Positions 11,472-20,155 are shown, counted from the stretch's first letter. The stretch is 64,000 nucleotides of DNA from Micromonospora sp. PLK6-60 (GCF_019890675.1 NZ_JAIOAA010000002.1:496001-560000); one strand, 5' to 3'. Translations and numbers: made by a program. The notes: a model not told the origin generated them from the letters alone.

Positions 11472-12124
11472 GCGGGACGATCCGGGTGCTGCTCGCCGAC
11501 GACGAGGCAATGATCCGCGCCGGGGTGCGGGCGATCCTGGCCACCGATCCGGGGATCGAGGTGGTGGCCGAGGCCGGGGACGGCGCGGCGGCGGTGGAGG
11601 CGGCCCGCGCGCACCGGCCGGACGTCGCCCTGCTGGACATCCGGATGCCGAGGCTGGACGGGCTCGCCGCCGCCGCCGAGATCGGCCGGCTGCTGCCCGG
11701 GACGGCCACCGTGCTGCTCACCACGTTCGGCGAGGACGAGTACGTGGTCCGGGCGCTCGGCGCCGGGGCGGCCGGGTTCCTGCTGAAGTCGGGTGACCCG
11801 CGCGAGTTGATCGCCGGGGTGCGGGCGGTGGCCGGCGGCGGGGCGTACCTGTCGCCGCGGGTGGCGCGGCGGGTGATCGAGCTGACCGGTGCGCGGATGG
11901 CCCGGGTGCCGGCGGCGCGGGACCGTACGGCCGGGCTGACCGGGCGGGAGCGGGAGGTGCTCGGCCTGGTCGGGGCCGGCCTGTCCAACGCCGAGATCGC
12001 CCGCCGGCTCTTCCTCACCGAGGGCACCGTGAAGAGCTACCTGACCAGCATCTTCACCCGGCTGGAGGTACGCAACCGGGTGCAGGCGGCGATCCTGGCG
12101 TACGAGGCGGGGCTGACCGGCTGA
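11468..12124 (+). CDS. NarL/FixJ family response regulator
   Basis: 218 aa. The receiver domain has DDE at 11-13, the phospho-acceptor Asp57 in LLDIRMP, Thr near LLTTF and Lys in FLLKSG. A LuxR-type HTH occupies the end (LTGREREVLGLV...LSNAEIARRLF...TVKSYLTSIFTRL). It partners with the kinase encoded directly upstream (ATGA overlap). The convergent ABC transporter next door is a plausible target, as kinase-regulator-ABC sets of this kind often go together, but that is inference. Confidence 0.93.
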   Translation: MSGTIRVLLADDEAMIRAGVRAILATDPGIEVVAEAGDGAAAVEAARAHRPDVALLDIRMPRLDGLAAAAEIGRLLPGTATVLLTTFGEDEYVVRALGAGAAGFLLKSGDPRELIAGVRAVAGGGAYLSPRVARRVIELTGARMARVPAARDRTAGLTGREREVLGLVGAGLSNAEIARRLFLTEGTVKSYLTSIFTRLEVRNRVQAAILAYEAGLTG

Positions 12125-12170
12125 CCGCCCGCCGCCCGCATCCGCCGGGACCGCCGGCCGGGTCCGGCAC

Positions 12171-12201
12171 GACCGGCCGGCCCGACGCGGGCCGGCCGGT
12201 C
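12171..12201. terminator. Bidirectional hairpin terminator
   Basis: Perfect 14-base arms 12171-12184 and 12188-12201 with a 3-base loop, between the stops of the response regulator and the convergent ABC permease. Confidence 0.65.
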
Positions 12202-12210
12202 GGCGGGGGT

Positions 12211-13011
12211 TCAGGCGTCCCGGCGGCGCAGCGCCCACCGGCCGGCGGCGAGCGCCGCGCCCGCCCAGCCGGCGAGCAGCAGCAGGCCCACCACCGGCGG
12301 GTACGGATCTCCGTCGCCGGTCAGGAAGTGGCCGCCGGCGATCCCGGGGAAGGCGTCGGCGATCCGGTTCAGCACGGCGATGTCCGGCTCCTGCAACGAC
12401 AGCGGCACGATGTACAGCACCGCGAGCAGCACGACCACGCTCAGCACCGCGCCGCGCAGCACGGCGCCGACGCCCAGCGCCAGCACCCCGACCAGGGCAG
12501 GGTACGCCGCCACCGCGAGCAGGTCACCGGCCGTGCCGGCCACCGGCGCCCGCCCCCACTCGCCGAGCACCGGCCCGGCGGCGGCCACCCCGACCAGGCC
12601 GAGCAGCAGCCCGAAGCCGAACGTGACCGCGCCGGCCACCAGCGCCTTGGCCAGCAGCACGGTGCCCCGGGACGGGGTGGCGGCCAGCGTGCCGCGCAGC
12701 GTGCCGGTGGCGTACTCGGCGGTGACGGTGAGCAATCCGAGGGCGAGCACCGCGTACTGGGTGAGTTCCAGCGAGCCGATCAGCACGCTGCCGACGGTGA
12801 CCACGCCCGCGTCGTCGGCCGGGTCGTCGTTGGTGTTGCCGTTCACCGCGTAGATGGCCAGCTGGGCCGAGGTCGCCGCGGTCACCAGCACCCCGGCGAG
12901 CAGGGTCCACCAGGTGCTGCGCACCGACCACAGCTTCGTCCACTCGGCGGCCACCGCGCCGGCCAGCGGGCTGCCTTGGCGGCCGGGACGGGTCAGCAGA
13001 GCGGCGCTCAT
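12211..13011 (-). CDS. ABC transporter permease (ABC-2 type)
   Basis: 266 aa. After a short cytoplasmic start with EWTKLWSVRSTWW, typical of actinobacterial ABC-2 permeases, there are about six hydrophobic segments (LLAGVLVTAATS..., QYAVLALGLLTVTAEYATGTLRGTL, ...FGFGLLLGLVGVAAA, ...VVVLLAVLYIVPL, VVGLLLLAGWAGAALA). The ATG overlaps the stop of the ATPase gene by 4 bp, so the two are one translationally coupled exporter operon. Substrate unknown; drug, peptide or antibiotic efflux is usual for this type. Confidence 0.9.
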   Translation of the reverse strand: MSAALLTRPGRQGSPLAGAVAAEWTKLWSVRSTWWTLLAGVLVTAATSAQLAIYAVNGNTNDDPADDAGVVTVGSVLIGSLELTQYAVLALGLLTVTAEYATGTLRGTLAATPSRGTVLLAKALVAGAVTFGFGLLLGLVGVAAAGPVLGEWGRAPVAGTAGDLLAVAAYPALVGVLALGVGAVLRGAVLSVVVLLAVLYIVPLSLQEPDIAVLNRIADAFPGIAGGHFLTGDGDPYPPVVGLLLLAGWAGAALAAGRWALRRRDA

Positions 13012-13931
13012 CGGGAACCACCTCCGGCGTACTCGACGGCGTCGGCGGTCAGCTCCATGAAGGCCTCCTCCAGGGTGGCCGCCACCGGGCTCAGCTCGTG
13101 CAGCGCCACCCCCAGCTCGTACGCCAGGTCGCCGACCCGTTCGACGGCGGCGCCGGTGACGGTGAAGCCGGCCGGGCCGTCGGCGGTCACCGTCGCCCCG
13201 TCACCGGCCAGCCGGCCGGCGAGTCGGGCCAGCGCCTCCGGGTGCGGCCCGCGGACGCGTACCGAACCGGCCGGCCCGGCGGCGAGCAACTCCTCGACCG
13301 GGGCGTCGGCGATCAACCGGCCCCGGCCGATGACCACCAGGTGCCGGGCGGTCTGCTGCATCTCGCTCATCAGGTGGCTGGAGACGAGCACCGTGCGCCC
13401 CTCGGCGGCCAGCCCGGCGGTCAGCTCGCGGATCCACCGCACCCCGTCCGGGTCGAGCCCGTTGACCGGCTCGTCGAACATCAGCACCGGCGGGTCGCCG
13501 AGCAGCGCGCCCGCGATGCCCAGCCGCTGCGCCATGCCGAGGGAGAGCGCCCGGCCGGGTTTGCGGGCGGCCCGCTCGTCGAGACCGGCGACGGCGAGCA
13601 CCTCGTCGACCCGGCGGCGGGGAATGCCGTTGCTGCGGGCGGTGGCCAGCAGGTGGGCCCGGCCCGACCGGGCGGGGTGCAGGGCGCGGGCGTCGAGCAG
13701 CGCACCCACCTCGTGCAGCGGGTGCCGCAGCTCCCGGTACGGGCGGCCGGCGACCAGCGCCCGGCCGGCGGTCGGCCGGTCCAGGCCGAGGACCATCCGC
13801 ATGGTGGTGGACTTGCCGGCCCCGTTCGGGCCGAGGAAACCGGTGACCCGGCCGGGTGCGATGTCGACGGTCAGGTCGTCGACCGCGGTCACCGCCCCGA
13901 ACCGCTTGGTCAAGCCACGTAATGTGATCAT
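13008..13931 (-). CDS. ABC transporter ATP-binding protein
   Basis: 307 aa. Walker A GPNGAGKST (about residue 36), Q-loop region, signature LSLGMAQRLGIAGALLGDP, Walker B VLMFDEPVNGLDPDG, switch His in LVSSHL. The roughly 80-residue C-terminal tail is typical of the DrrA/CcmA-like branch. It energises the permease encoded immediately downstream. Confidence 0.94.
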   Translation of the reverse strand: MITLRGLTKRFGAVTAVDDLTVDIAPGRVTGFLGPNGAGKSTTMRMVLGLDRPTAGRALVAGRPYRELRHPLHEVGALLDARALHPARSGRAHLLATARSNGIPRRRVDEVLAVAGLDERAARKPGRALSLGMAQRLGIAGALLGDPPVLMFDEPVNGLDPDGVRWIRELTAGLAAEGRTVLVSSHLMSEMQQTARHLVVIGRGRLIADAPVEELLAAGPAGSVRVRGPHPEALARLAGRLAGDGATVTADGPAGFTVTGAAVERVGDLAYELGVALHELSPVAATLEEAFMELTADAVEYAGGGSR

Positions 13932-14000
13932 GCGTCGACGCTAGGTGGCGACGGGTCGCCCGCGCGGCTGCCGAACGGCGTGGACCACCCCTGACCTTCG

Positions 14001-15293
14001 TCAGGTGCCGGCGACCGCCCCGGCCGCTGCCGCCTCGGCCGGCCCACCCGCTGCCGCCTCGACCGACCCGGCCCCTGTCGCCTCGACCGGCTCGGCCCCT
14101 GCCGCCTCGACCGGCTTGGCCGTGACCGCCGCCGCGCGCTGGATCACGAAGGCGTCCGGCATCCGGAAGGTGAGGTTGTCCGGGCACCACGGCGGGCGAA
14201 GCACCGTCACCCCGTCCAGCAGCGGCGCGGCCTCCGCGACCACCACCGCCGCCTCCAGCCGGGCCAGTTGCGCCCCGACGCAGCGGTGCGCGCCCGCGCC
14301 GAAGGCGAGGTGCCGGCGCGACCCGCGCTGCCCGGGGCGGAACTCGGCGGGCGCCGGCACCACGGCCGGGTCGCGGCCGGCGCGGGCCAGCCAGAGTACG
14401 ACGCTGCGGCCCGCCGGGACCGCCGTGCCGCCGAGCGTGGTGTCCACCGCGGCCACCCGCCGCCAGGTGACGATCGGCGGTTCCAGCCGCAGCCCCTCCT
14501 CGACCACGTCGGCGACGTCGACGGTGCCGGCGCGCAGCCCGGCGCGGACCGCCGGCTCGGCGGTGAGCCGGTGCAGCAGCAGGGTGAGGAACTGCGAGGT
14601 GGTCTCCTGCCCGGCCACCAGCAGGAAGAACAGCGCGCCGACCACCACGTCGGGGGAGTGCCCGGCGGACCGCAGCCGGGCGGCCAGCCCGCCACCGGTG
14701 GCGGCGAAGTCGCGCAGCACGGTGTGGAAGCGGCCCACCTGCGCGGCGAGGGCGAGCTGACGGTCGGCGTCCAGCGGCGCCCAGAACAGTTCCAGCGCCG
14801 CCCGGGCGAAGTCCTTCACCGCGCCGACCGGCGCGTCGGGCAGCTCCACCAGCCGGGCCAGCACCAGCAGCGGCAGGTCGGCGGCGAGGTCGGCGTACAG
14901 GTCGGCCGGCTCGCCGGCGTCGAGCGCGGCGGTGAGCCCGGCCACCCGCCGCCGGACCAGGCCGGTCAGCCACGGTCGCTGCGCGGCCACCCGGTCCGGG
15001 TGCAGCGCGTCGGCGACGATCGCGCGGATCTCCGGGTGACTGGCCCCGGAGTTGTTGGCCAGGGTGGGCGGAAGCCGGAACCGGTGCCCGGCGAGCACCC
15101 GCAACGCGGCGACCGGCAGCGGGGTCACCGCGTCGAGCGCGTTGTCCGGGCGGAAGGTCACCGGGTCGGCCAGCACCTGCCGGACCAGCGCGTGCCGGGT
15201 CACCACCAGATGGGGTACGCCGAGGTGGTCGGCGACCGTGGCCACGTCCGGCCACGGCCGGTCGACGGTCTCCTCCCAGCCCCGGAACAGCAC
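14001..15293 (-). CDS. Cytochrome P450
   Basis: 430 aa. The I-helix oxygen-binding motif is AGQETTSQ, the K-helix ExxR is EGLR, and the heme-ligand loop is FGAGAHRCVGAQLARLE with Cys ligand. A soluble bacterial (class I type) P450 acting with external ferredoxin partners, none of which is adjacent. The last 40 residues are an Ala/Glu/Pro repeat (PVEAAGAEPVEATGAG and so on), not part of a P450 fold and encoded by repetitive DNA at 14010-14120. The first Met has little sequence before VDRPWPDVATVADHLGVPHLVVT, so the N-terminus is short for the family. Substrate unknown. Confidence 0.92.
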   Translation of the reverse strand: MLFRGWEETVDRPWPDVATVADHLGVPHLVVTRHALVRQVLADPVTFRPDNALDAVTPLPVAALRVLAGHRFRLPPTLANNSGASHPEIRAIVADALHPDRVAAQRPWLTGLVRRRVAGLTAALDAGEPADLYADLAADLPLLVLARLVELPDAPVGAVKDFARAALELFWAPLDADRQLALAAQVGRFHTVLRDFAATGGGLAARLRSAGHSPDVVVGALFFLLVAGQETTSQFLTLLLHRLTAEPAVRAGLRAGTVDVADVVEEGLRLEPPIVTWRRVAAVDTTLGGTAVPAGRSVVLWLARAGRDPAVVPAPAEFRPGQRGSRRHLAFGAGAHRCVGAQLARLEAAVVVAEAAPLLDGVTVLRPPWCPDNLTFRMPDAFVIQRAAAVTAKPVEAAGAEPVEATGAGSVEAAAGGPAEAAAAGAVAGT

Positions 15294-15302
15294 GGCGTAA
15301 CG

Positions 15303-15971
15303 CTAGCGGGCGGCCCCGGGCAGGGCGGGATTCAGCTCCCAGACGGTGGTGTGCTTCACCCGTACGCTCTCCAGCGCCTCCGGCACCGGCACGTCGTAGC
15401 CGGCCAGCCGGCGGAACCGGTCCCGGGGCAGGAACGCCCGGTCCGGGTCGCCGACCAGCACCCGGGCGCCGGCCCGGGCGACCCGCAGCAGGAAGCGCAG
15501 CATCCGCTTCGCCATCGCCTCGCTGTAGAACGCGTCGCCGACGAGCACCACCTCGGCGTCACCGGCGTCGCCGTCGAGGATGTCGCCCAGCTCGGCGTCG
15601 ACGCGTACCCCGTTGACCTCGGCGTTGAGCGCGACGGCCGCGACGGCCCGCTCGTCGACCTCGACCGCGCGGACCGCGGCGGCGCCGGCCCGGGCGGCGG
15701 CGATGGCCACCAGGCCGGAGCCGGCGGCCAGGTCGAGCACCCGGCGGCCGGCGACCACCTCGGGATGGTCGGTGACGTAGCGGGCCAGGCCCTGCCCGCC
15801 GGCCCAGGCGAAGGCCCAGAACGGCGGCGGCTGGGCGCTGTGGAACTCGCCCTCGGTCAGCTCCCAGAGCCCGATCGGCTCGTCGGCCTGGTGCAGGCGG
15901 ACCTCGGGGACGAACGGCACCGGGGCCAGTCGGGCGTGCAGCCGGACGAAGGCCGCGGAGATGTCGGACAC
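15303..15971 (-). CDS. Class I SAM-dependent methyltransferase (Nnt1/PrmA-like)
   Basis: 222 aa from GTG 15971. The SAM-binding motif I is VLDLAAGSGLVAIAAARAGA (about residues 80-99), followed by VRAVEVDERAV and a GDILDG acidic motif. The pre-SAM segment LWELTEGEFHSAQPPPFWAFAWAGGQGLARY is that of the actinobacterial family related to protein lysine or nicotinamide N-methyltransferases. A later GDAFYSEAMAKRML block is also family-typical. Divergent from the secreted protein gene at 16149. Target unknown. Confidence 0.85.
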   Translation of the reverse strand: MSDISAAFVRLHARLAPVPFVPEVRLHQADEPIGLWELTEGEFHSAQPPPFWAFAWAGGQGLARYVTDHPEVVAGRRVLDLAAGSGLVAIAAARAGAAAVRAVEVDERAVAAVALNAEVNGVRVDAELGDILDGDAGDAEVVLVGDAFYSEAMAKRMLRFLLRVARAGARVLVGDPDRAFLPRDRFRRLAGYDVPVPEALESVRVKHTTVWELNPALPGAAR

Positions 15972-16148
15972 CCGGTGATTGTCCCCGGCGGCGGTCCCGG
16001 GCGTGTCGCGGGGCGGCGGTGACCGGTTCACCACCCACCGTGAGATCGGCCCCCGGAGTTGGCGGACCGTGCGAACACACCCGTCTACCCGGTGGCCGGG
16101 ACCGCCCATAGCGTCTTCGGTGCGGACGACCGACGGGAGGACGAGGCG

Positions 16149-17063
16149 GTGGTGCGGGTGCGGCGGTATGCGCTGCGGGTGGGTCTGGTGCTGGCCGGGG
16201 TGCTGGTCGCGGGCCTTGGTGGGGCGCTGCCCGCCGGGGCCGCGCCGGGCTTCGCCACCGAGCTGAGCGGGTTGCCGGACGAGTTCACCGCCGGCGACCG
16301 GGTGCAGACCGTCGCCGCGGTGGTGTCCCGCACCGGCCGGGGCGGCGGCTGCCTGAAGGTCCGATGGTCGCTGGTGCTCAGCGTGAACGGCATCCGGCTG
16401 GACCAGGTGAAGCTGGACCGGGTGGAGGACGACGGCTCCTTCCCGGTGGACGTCCGCACCGAGGGGGACACCGCCCGGTTGACCGACCGCCGGCTCGACC
16501 CGGGCACGCTCTGTCCGGACCGGACGGTGACCGCCCGCTACCGGGTGGCGTTCGCCGAGGACGTCGGGCGGGGGCGGATCAGCCTGGCCGCCGAGGCGTA
16601 CGACGAGGGTCTGCGGTTGCTGGCCCGGCAGACGGCGACCCGCAACGTGGTCGGCGCGGGCGCGGCGGTGCAGCCGGCCCCGCCCACGGTGGAGCCGACG
16701 GTCGAACCCGCGGAGCCGACGGTCGAGCCCACGGCGGAGCCGGAGGCGGCGCCGACCGTCGAGCCGACGGACGACAGCGCGACGGCCGGTGCGCCGGTCG
16801 CCCAGGCACCGCCGCCGGGGGCGGAGCCGGGCCGCCGGGTGGCGGAGTCGGGCGGGTTCGGCGTGGTGCAGGCGGCCTTCCTCCTCGGTGGCCTGCTGCT
16901 CTTCCTCGGGGTCGGCCTGCTGCTGCGGCTGCGGCACCTGACACGGACGGACCGGGCGGCCCGGGAGTGGGCGGAGTCCGGCACGGCCCGGGGGTGGGAG
17001 TCGCCCGGACGGCCCTGGGAACGGGCCCCGGCGACCCGGCCCTGGCGGACCGCCCGCCGCTGA
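16149..17063 (+). CDS. Secreted, membrane-anchored protein of unknown function with PTVEP stalk
   Basis: 304 aa from GTG 16149 (alternative GTG 16152), with GGGAGGACGAGG upstream. A signal peptide (RRYALRVGLVLAGVLVAG...GAAPG) is followed by an extracytoplasmic domain of about 150 residues with two Cys and beta-rich spacing, a stalk of PTVEPTVEPAEPTVEP units, and a C-terminal membrane helix (VVQAAFLLGGLLLFLGVGLLL) before a basic cytoplasmic tail of about 50 residues. No sorting motif, so it is anchored by the C-terminal helix. I do not recognise the folded domain. Confidence 0.75.
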   Translation: MVRVRRYALRVGLVLAGVLVAGLGGALPAGAAPGFATELSGLPDEFTAGDRVQTVAAVVSRTGRGGGCLKVRWSLVLSVNGIRLDQVKLDRVEDDGSFPVDVRTEGDTARLTDRRLDPGTLCPDRTVTARYRVAFAEDVGRGRISLAAEAYDEGLRLLARQTATRNVVGAGAAVQPAPPTVEPTVEPAEPTVEPTAEPEAAPTVEPTDDSATAGAPVAQAPPPGAEPGRRVAESGGFGVVQAAFLLGGLLLFLGVGLLLRLRHLTRTDRAAREWAESGTARGWESPGRPWERAPATRPWRTARR

Positions 17064-17067
17064 TCTC

Positions 17068-17092
17068 TTTACAAAAAATAGCCTCTTGTAAA
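17068..17092. promoter_or_regulatory. Inverted repeat upstream of alkB, possible operator
   Basis: TTTACAA (17068-17074) and TTGTAAA (17086-17092), perfect 7-base arms separated by 11 bases in an AT-rich patch 54 bp before the alkB ATG. The AT content stands out strongly against the surroundings. Confidence 0.5.
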
Positions 17093-17145
17093 TCGCCGGG
17101 GTCGCTGCCACAGTCGGGGGCAGCACCTCGGACAGGAGGCTGGCG

Positions 17146-18354
17146 ATGGCCACCGACGCTGAGCTGACCCGCCCATCCGCCGCCTGGCGGGATCCCCGCC
17201 GGCCACTGTGGCCGCTGGCCCTGCTGGTCCCGGCGTTGCCCTTCCTCGCCTGGTCGGCCTGGCGGGCCGGCGGCGGCGCCTGGGCCTGGTGGCTCACCCC
17301 CGCGGTGGTCTTCGGACTGATCCCGGCGGTCGACCTGCTGATCGGCGACGACCGGCGCAACCCGCCGGAGGAGGCGGTGCCCCGGCTGGCCGCCGACGGC
17401 TACTACCGCTGGCTGACCTACCTCTACCTGCCCGCCCAGTACGCGGCGCTGGTGCTGTGCTGCGCGATCTGGGCCCGGGGCGGGCTGTCCTGGCCGGCCG
17501 CCGCCGGCCTGGTCGCCACCGTCGGCGTGGTCAACGGCATCGCCATCAACACCGCGCACGAGCTGGGCCACAAGCGGGAGACCCTGGAACGGTGGCTGTC
17601 CAAGATCGCTCTCGCGCCCACCGGGTACGGCCACTTCTTCGTCGAGCACAACCGGGGCCACCACACCCGGGTCGCCACCCCGCAGGACCCGGCCAGCTCC
17701 CGGCTGGGCGAGAGCTTCTGGGCGTTCTGGCCGCGTACCGTCCTGGGCAGCCTGCGGTCGGCCTGGCGGCTGGAGACCGCCCGGTTCCGGCTGCGCGGGC
17801 GCAGCCCGTGGACCTGGCGCAACGACGTCCTCAACGCCTGGGCGATGACCCTTGCGCTCTACGCGCTGCTGGTGGCCGCGTACGGCCCCGGCGTGCTGGC
17901 CTTCCTGCTGCCGCAGGCGGTGGTCGGCTTCTCGCTGCTGGAGGTCGTCAACTACCTCGAGCACTACGGGCTGGCCCGCCGGCGCACCCCCGCCGGCCGG
18001 TACGAGAAGGTCGACCCCCGGCACAGCTGGAACAGCGACCGCACGGTCACCAACGTCTTCCTCTTCCAGCTCCAGCGGCACAGCGACCACCACGCCAACC
18101 CGCTGCGGCGCTACCAGACCCTGCGCAGCTTCGACGCCTCGCCGCAACTGCCCGCCGGCTACGCCACCATGGTGGTGGCCGCGCTGGTGCCGCCGCTCTG
18201 GCGGCGGGTGATGGACCACCGGGTCCTCGCCCACTACGGCGGCGAGCTGAACCTCGCCAACGTCCACCCGCCGGCCCGGGCCCGGCTGCGCGGGCGACCG
18301 CCCCGGTCCCACGGCGAGCCCGACGCCGGCCGGCCGGCGTCGACCGCCCGCTGA
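17146..18354 (+). CDS. alkB: Alkane 1-monooxygenase AlkB
   Basis: 402 aa, ATG with AGGAGG eight bases upstream. A membrane-bound non-heme di-iron hydroxylase: several hydrophobic helices and the three histidine boxes HELGHK (H138), EHNRGHHTR (H168) and LQRHSDHH (H312), plus the NYLEHYGL motif diagnostic of true AlkB. It would oxidise medium/long-chain n-alkanes to 1-alkanols in the cytoplasmic membrane, with electrons from rubredoxin; no rubredoxin gene lies beside it. A candidate operator is present at 17068. The 30-residue C-terminal tail is Pro/Arg-rich. Confidence 0.93.
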   Translation: MATDAELTRPSAAWRDPRRPLWPLALLVPALPFLAWSAWRAGGGAWAWWLTPAVVFGLIPAVDLLIGDDRRNPPEEAVPRLAADGYYRWLTYLYLPAQYAALVLCCAIWARGGLSWPAAAGLVATVGVVNGIAINTAHELGHKRETLERWLSKIALAPTGYGHFFVEHNRGHHTRVATPQDPASSRLGESFWAFWPRTVLGSLRSAWRLETARFRLRGRSPWTWRNDVLNAWAMTLALYALLVAAYGPGVLAFLLPQAVVGFSLLEVVNYLEHYGLARRRTPAGRYEKVDPRHSWNSDRTVTNVFLFQLQRHSDHHANPLRRYQTLRSFDASPQLPAGYATMVVAALVPPLWRRVMDHRVLAHYGGELNLANVHPPARARLRGRPPRSHGEPDAGRPASTAR

Positions 18355-18361
18355 CCGGCCG

Positions 18362-18937
18362 TCACGGCGCCCAGTCCGGGTCGCGGCCGAAGGCGGCGAT
18401 CAGCCGGTCCTGCTCGTCCGCGTCGGCCGGCACGCTCCGGCCGGGATGCGTCAGCTCACCCCGCCGGTACTGCTCGGCCCGGCCGGCGAACCACCGCGCG
18501 CACTCCCGGACCGCGTCGGCGTCGAGCGCCGGATCGGCGCCGATCGCCACCGCCAGGTCCCACCCGTGTACGAGGTGCTCCGCCACCAGTTGGCGCAGGT
18601 ACTCGTCCACCGGGGTGTCCCCGGCGGAGAGGTGCACGACGCCACCCGAGGCGCCCGGATTGGTGGCCGCCACCTCCGCCTGCGCCGCCGCCTCCCGGGC
18701 GGTGCCGACCGGGTCGTCGCCGAGCACGTCACCGGCGTACCGGTCGCCGACCTCGTCGACGGTGCGGCCGGCGAGCAGCGCGACGCTCCACCGGTCCTCG
18801 CCCACCACGTGGTTGACAAGCGTCCGGACGTCCCACCCCGGGCACGGGGTCGGGTCCGACCACTGGTCCGGACCGACCTGGTCGACCCGGTCGGTGAACT
18901 CGGCCAGGCTGCGGCGATAGGCGTCGAGCAGCTCCAT
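18362..18937 (-). CDS. TIGR03086-type metal-binding protein (DinB / maleylpyruvate isomerase-like fold)
   Basis: 191 aa. WSDPTPCPGWDVRTLVNHVVGEDRW at about residues 25-50 and EHLVHGWDLAVAIG near 118-131 supply the His ligands of the mycothiol-dependent maleylpyruvate isomerase N-terminal / DinB-like four-helix fold. Such actinobacterial proteins bind divalent metal and are thought to act on mycothiol-linked substrates. Convergent with alkB (7-bp gap); no sign of a functional tie. Confidence 0.85.
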   Translation of the reverse strand: MELLDAYRRSLAEFTDRVDQVGPDQWSDPTPCPGWDVRTLVNHVVGEDRWSVALLAGRTVDEVGDRYAGDVLGDDPVGTAREAAAQAEVAATNPGASGGVVHLSAGDTPVDEYLRQLVAEHLVHGWDLAVAIGADPALDADAVRECARWFAGRAEQYRRGELTHPGRSVPADADEQDRLIAAFGRDPDWAP

Positions 18938-19012
18938 ACCGCCGATTGTCGCGGCTGCTCCGGGTGGTCCGGGCGGTTTTGTCCCGGTCCTCGGCCTCGG
19001 CTCCCGGCGCGG

Positions 19013-19615
19013 TCACTCCAGGTCGGCCGGGTCCAGTCCGAGTTCGCGGGCGGCGACCATCCGGATCCAGGAGGCGAACTGCCGCCGGGAGATCACCCGC
19101 TCGTGGACCGCCAACTGCACGGCGAGGCCGTCCATCACCGCGCTGATCCGCCAGGCCGCGCCCGCCGGGTCGGCGCACTCGAAGGTGCCGTCGCGGACGC
19201 CGGCGGCGATGACCGCCGCCAGCTCCTCCCGCCACCGCAGGTCCAGCCGGCGGGACACCTTCTCCAACTCCGGCGTACGCAGCGACTCCGACCAGCCGTC
19301 GATCCACATGGACCAGGAGGTGGGCCGTCCGGCGGGGGTGTAGAGGCGCAGGATCCGGCGCAGCTTGACCAGCGGCGGGGCGGAGGAGCGGATCACCGCG
19401 TCCAGCCGGGCCAGATCCTGCTCCACCGCGTAGGCGAACGCCTGGGCGAGCAGCCGGTCCTTGGTGGCGAAGTGGTAGAAGACCAGCGCCTGGCTCACCC
19501 CGGCGGCCTCCGCCACGTCGGCGGTGCGGGTGTTGGCCAGGCCGCGTTGCTGGATCACGTCACAGGCCGTGCGCAGCAGGGCATCCAGGCGGATCTCGGC
19601 GGCACGTCTCGTCAC
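19013..19615 (-). CDS. TetR family transcriptional regulator
   Basis: 200 aa from GTG 19615. The N-terminal HTH is RLDALLRTACDVIQQRGLANTRTADVAEAAGVSQALVFYHFATKDRLL, a typical TetR domain; the C-terminal ligand domain (TetR_C, BetI-like: GWSESLRTPELEKVSRRLDLRWREELAAVIAAGV) follows. A perfect GGTTAC-C-GTAACC palindrome (19619-19631) touches the start codon and suggests autoregulation. alkB and the TIGR03086 gene are neighbours, but the alkB inverted repeat has different spacing. Confidence 0.9.
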   Translation of the reverse strand: MTRRAAEIRLDALLRTACDVIQQRGLANTRTADVAEAAGVSQALVFYHFATKDRLLAQAFAYAVEQDLARLDAVIRSSAPPLVKLRRILRLYTPAGRPTSWSMWIDGWSESLRTPELEKVSRRLDLRWREELAAVIAAGVRDGTFECADPAGAAWRISAVMDGLAVQLAVHERVISRRQFASWIRMVAARELGLDPADLE

Positions 19616-19618
19616 GCC

Positions 19619-19631
19619 GGTTACCGTAACC
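19619..19631. promoter_or_regulatory. TetR auto-operator candidate
   Basis: GGTTACCGTAACC, perfect 6-base arms about a single base, 4 bp upstream of the TetR GTG. Its size and location suit a TetR dimer site over the transcription start of a leaderless or short-leader mRNA. Confidence 0.55.
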
Positions 19632-19776
19632 CATCGACCTGACCACGGGCTGTCACCAACCCGCCCGTGCGGCGACGTGGCTTGATCGAACCGCACACCC
19701 GGTCCGCCGCCCGGGACGCCCGGCCGCCGGTGACCTCGCGGTTCCGGTTGGCGGACGCGCCGGAGCGCCCCCCGAT

Positions 19777-19806
19777 TTGGCAACCCTTCCTGCCCTGGGC
19801 TAAAGT
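19777..19806 (+). promoter_or_regulatory. Promoter of the first tRNA cluster
   Basis: TTGGCA (19777-19782), 18 bases, TAAAGT (19801-19806), 33 bp upstream of tRNA-Gly; close to the sigma-70 consensus and properly placed. Confidence 0.55.
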
Positions 19807-19838
19807 TCTCATCCGTCACCAGATGAACGCGGTGACAC

Positions 19839-19911
19839 GCGGACGTAGCGCAGCTGGTAGCGCATCACCTTGCCAAGGTGAGGGTCGCGGGTTCGAATCC
19901 CGTCGTCCGCT
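19839..19911 (+). tRNA. tRNA-Gly (GCC), copy 1
   Basis: 73 nt. Acceptor stem GCGGACG / CGTCCGC, discriminator T, anticodon loop CTTGCCAAG with anticodon GCC, TPsiC loop GGTTCGAATCC. CCA is not encoded. Identical in sequence to the copy at 20812. Confidence 0.96.
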
Positions 19912-19946
19912 CGGAGAATGCCGCCACGCATGACGGGGGCAACCTC

Positions 19947-20017
19947 GGTGGGGTGGCCGAGAGGCGAGGCAACGGCCTGCAAAGCCGTGTACGCGGGTTC
20001 AAATCCCGTCCCCACCT
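19947..20017 (+). tRNA. tRNA-Cys (GCA)
   Basis: 71 nt. Acceptor stem GGTGGGG / CCCCACC with discriminator T (U73, the cysteine identity base), anticodon GCA in CCTGCAAAG, T loop GGTTCAAATCC. CCA is not encoded. Only copy in the window. Confidence 0.95.
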
Positions 20018-20029
20018 CGGATCAGACGC

Positions 20030-20104
20030 GGGCGATTGGCGCAGTGGGAGCGCGCTTCCTTGACACGGAAGAGGTCACTGGTTCAAACCCAGTATCGCCC
20101 ACCA
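20030..20104 (+). tRNA. tRNA-Val (GAC), copy 1
   Basis: 75 nt including an encoded CCA (20102-20104). Acceptor stem GGGCGAT / ATCGCCC, anticodon GAC in CCTTGACACGG, T loop GGTTCAAACCC. Identical to the copy at 20898. Confidence 0.96.
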
Positions 20105-20107
20105 GAA

Positions 20108-20138
20108 GAGAGGCCGGATCACCGTGATCCGGCCTCTC
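20108..20138 (+). terminator. Intrinsic terminator of the first tRNA cluster
   Basis: Perfect 14-base arms (20108-20121 and 20125-20138) around a CCG loop, starting 3 bp after the tRNA-Val CCA and followed by ACCCTTTCCC. Confidence 0.8.
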
Positions 20139-20155
20139 ACCCTTTCCCTGCCCCA

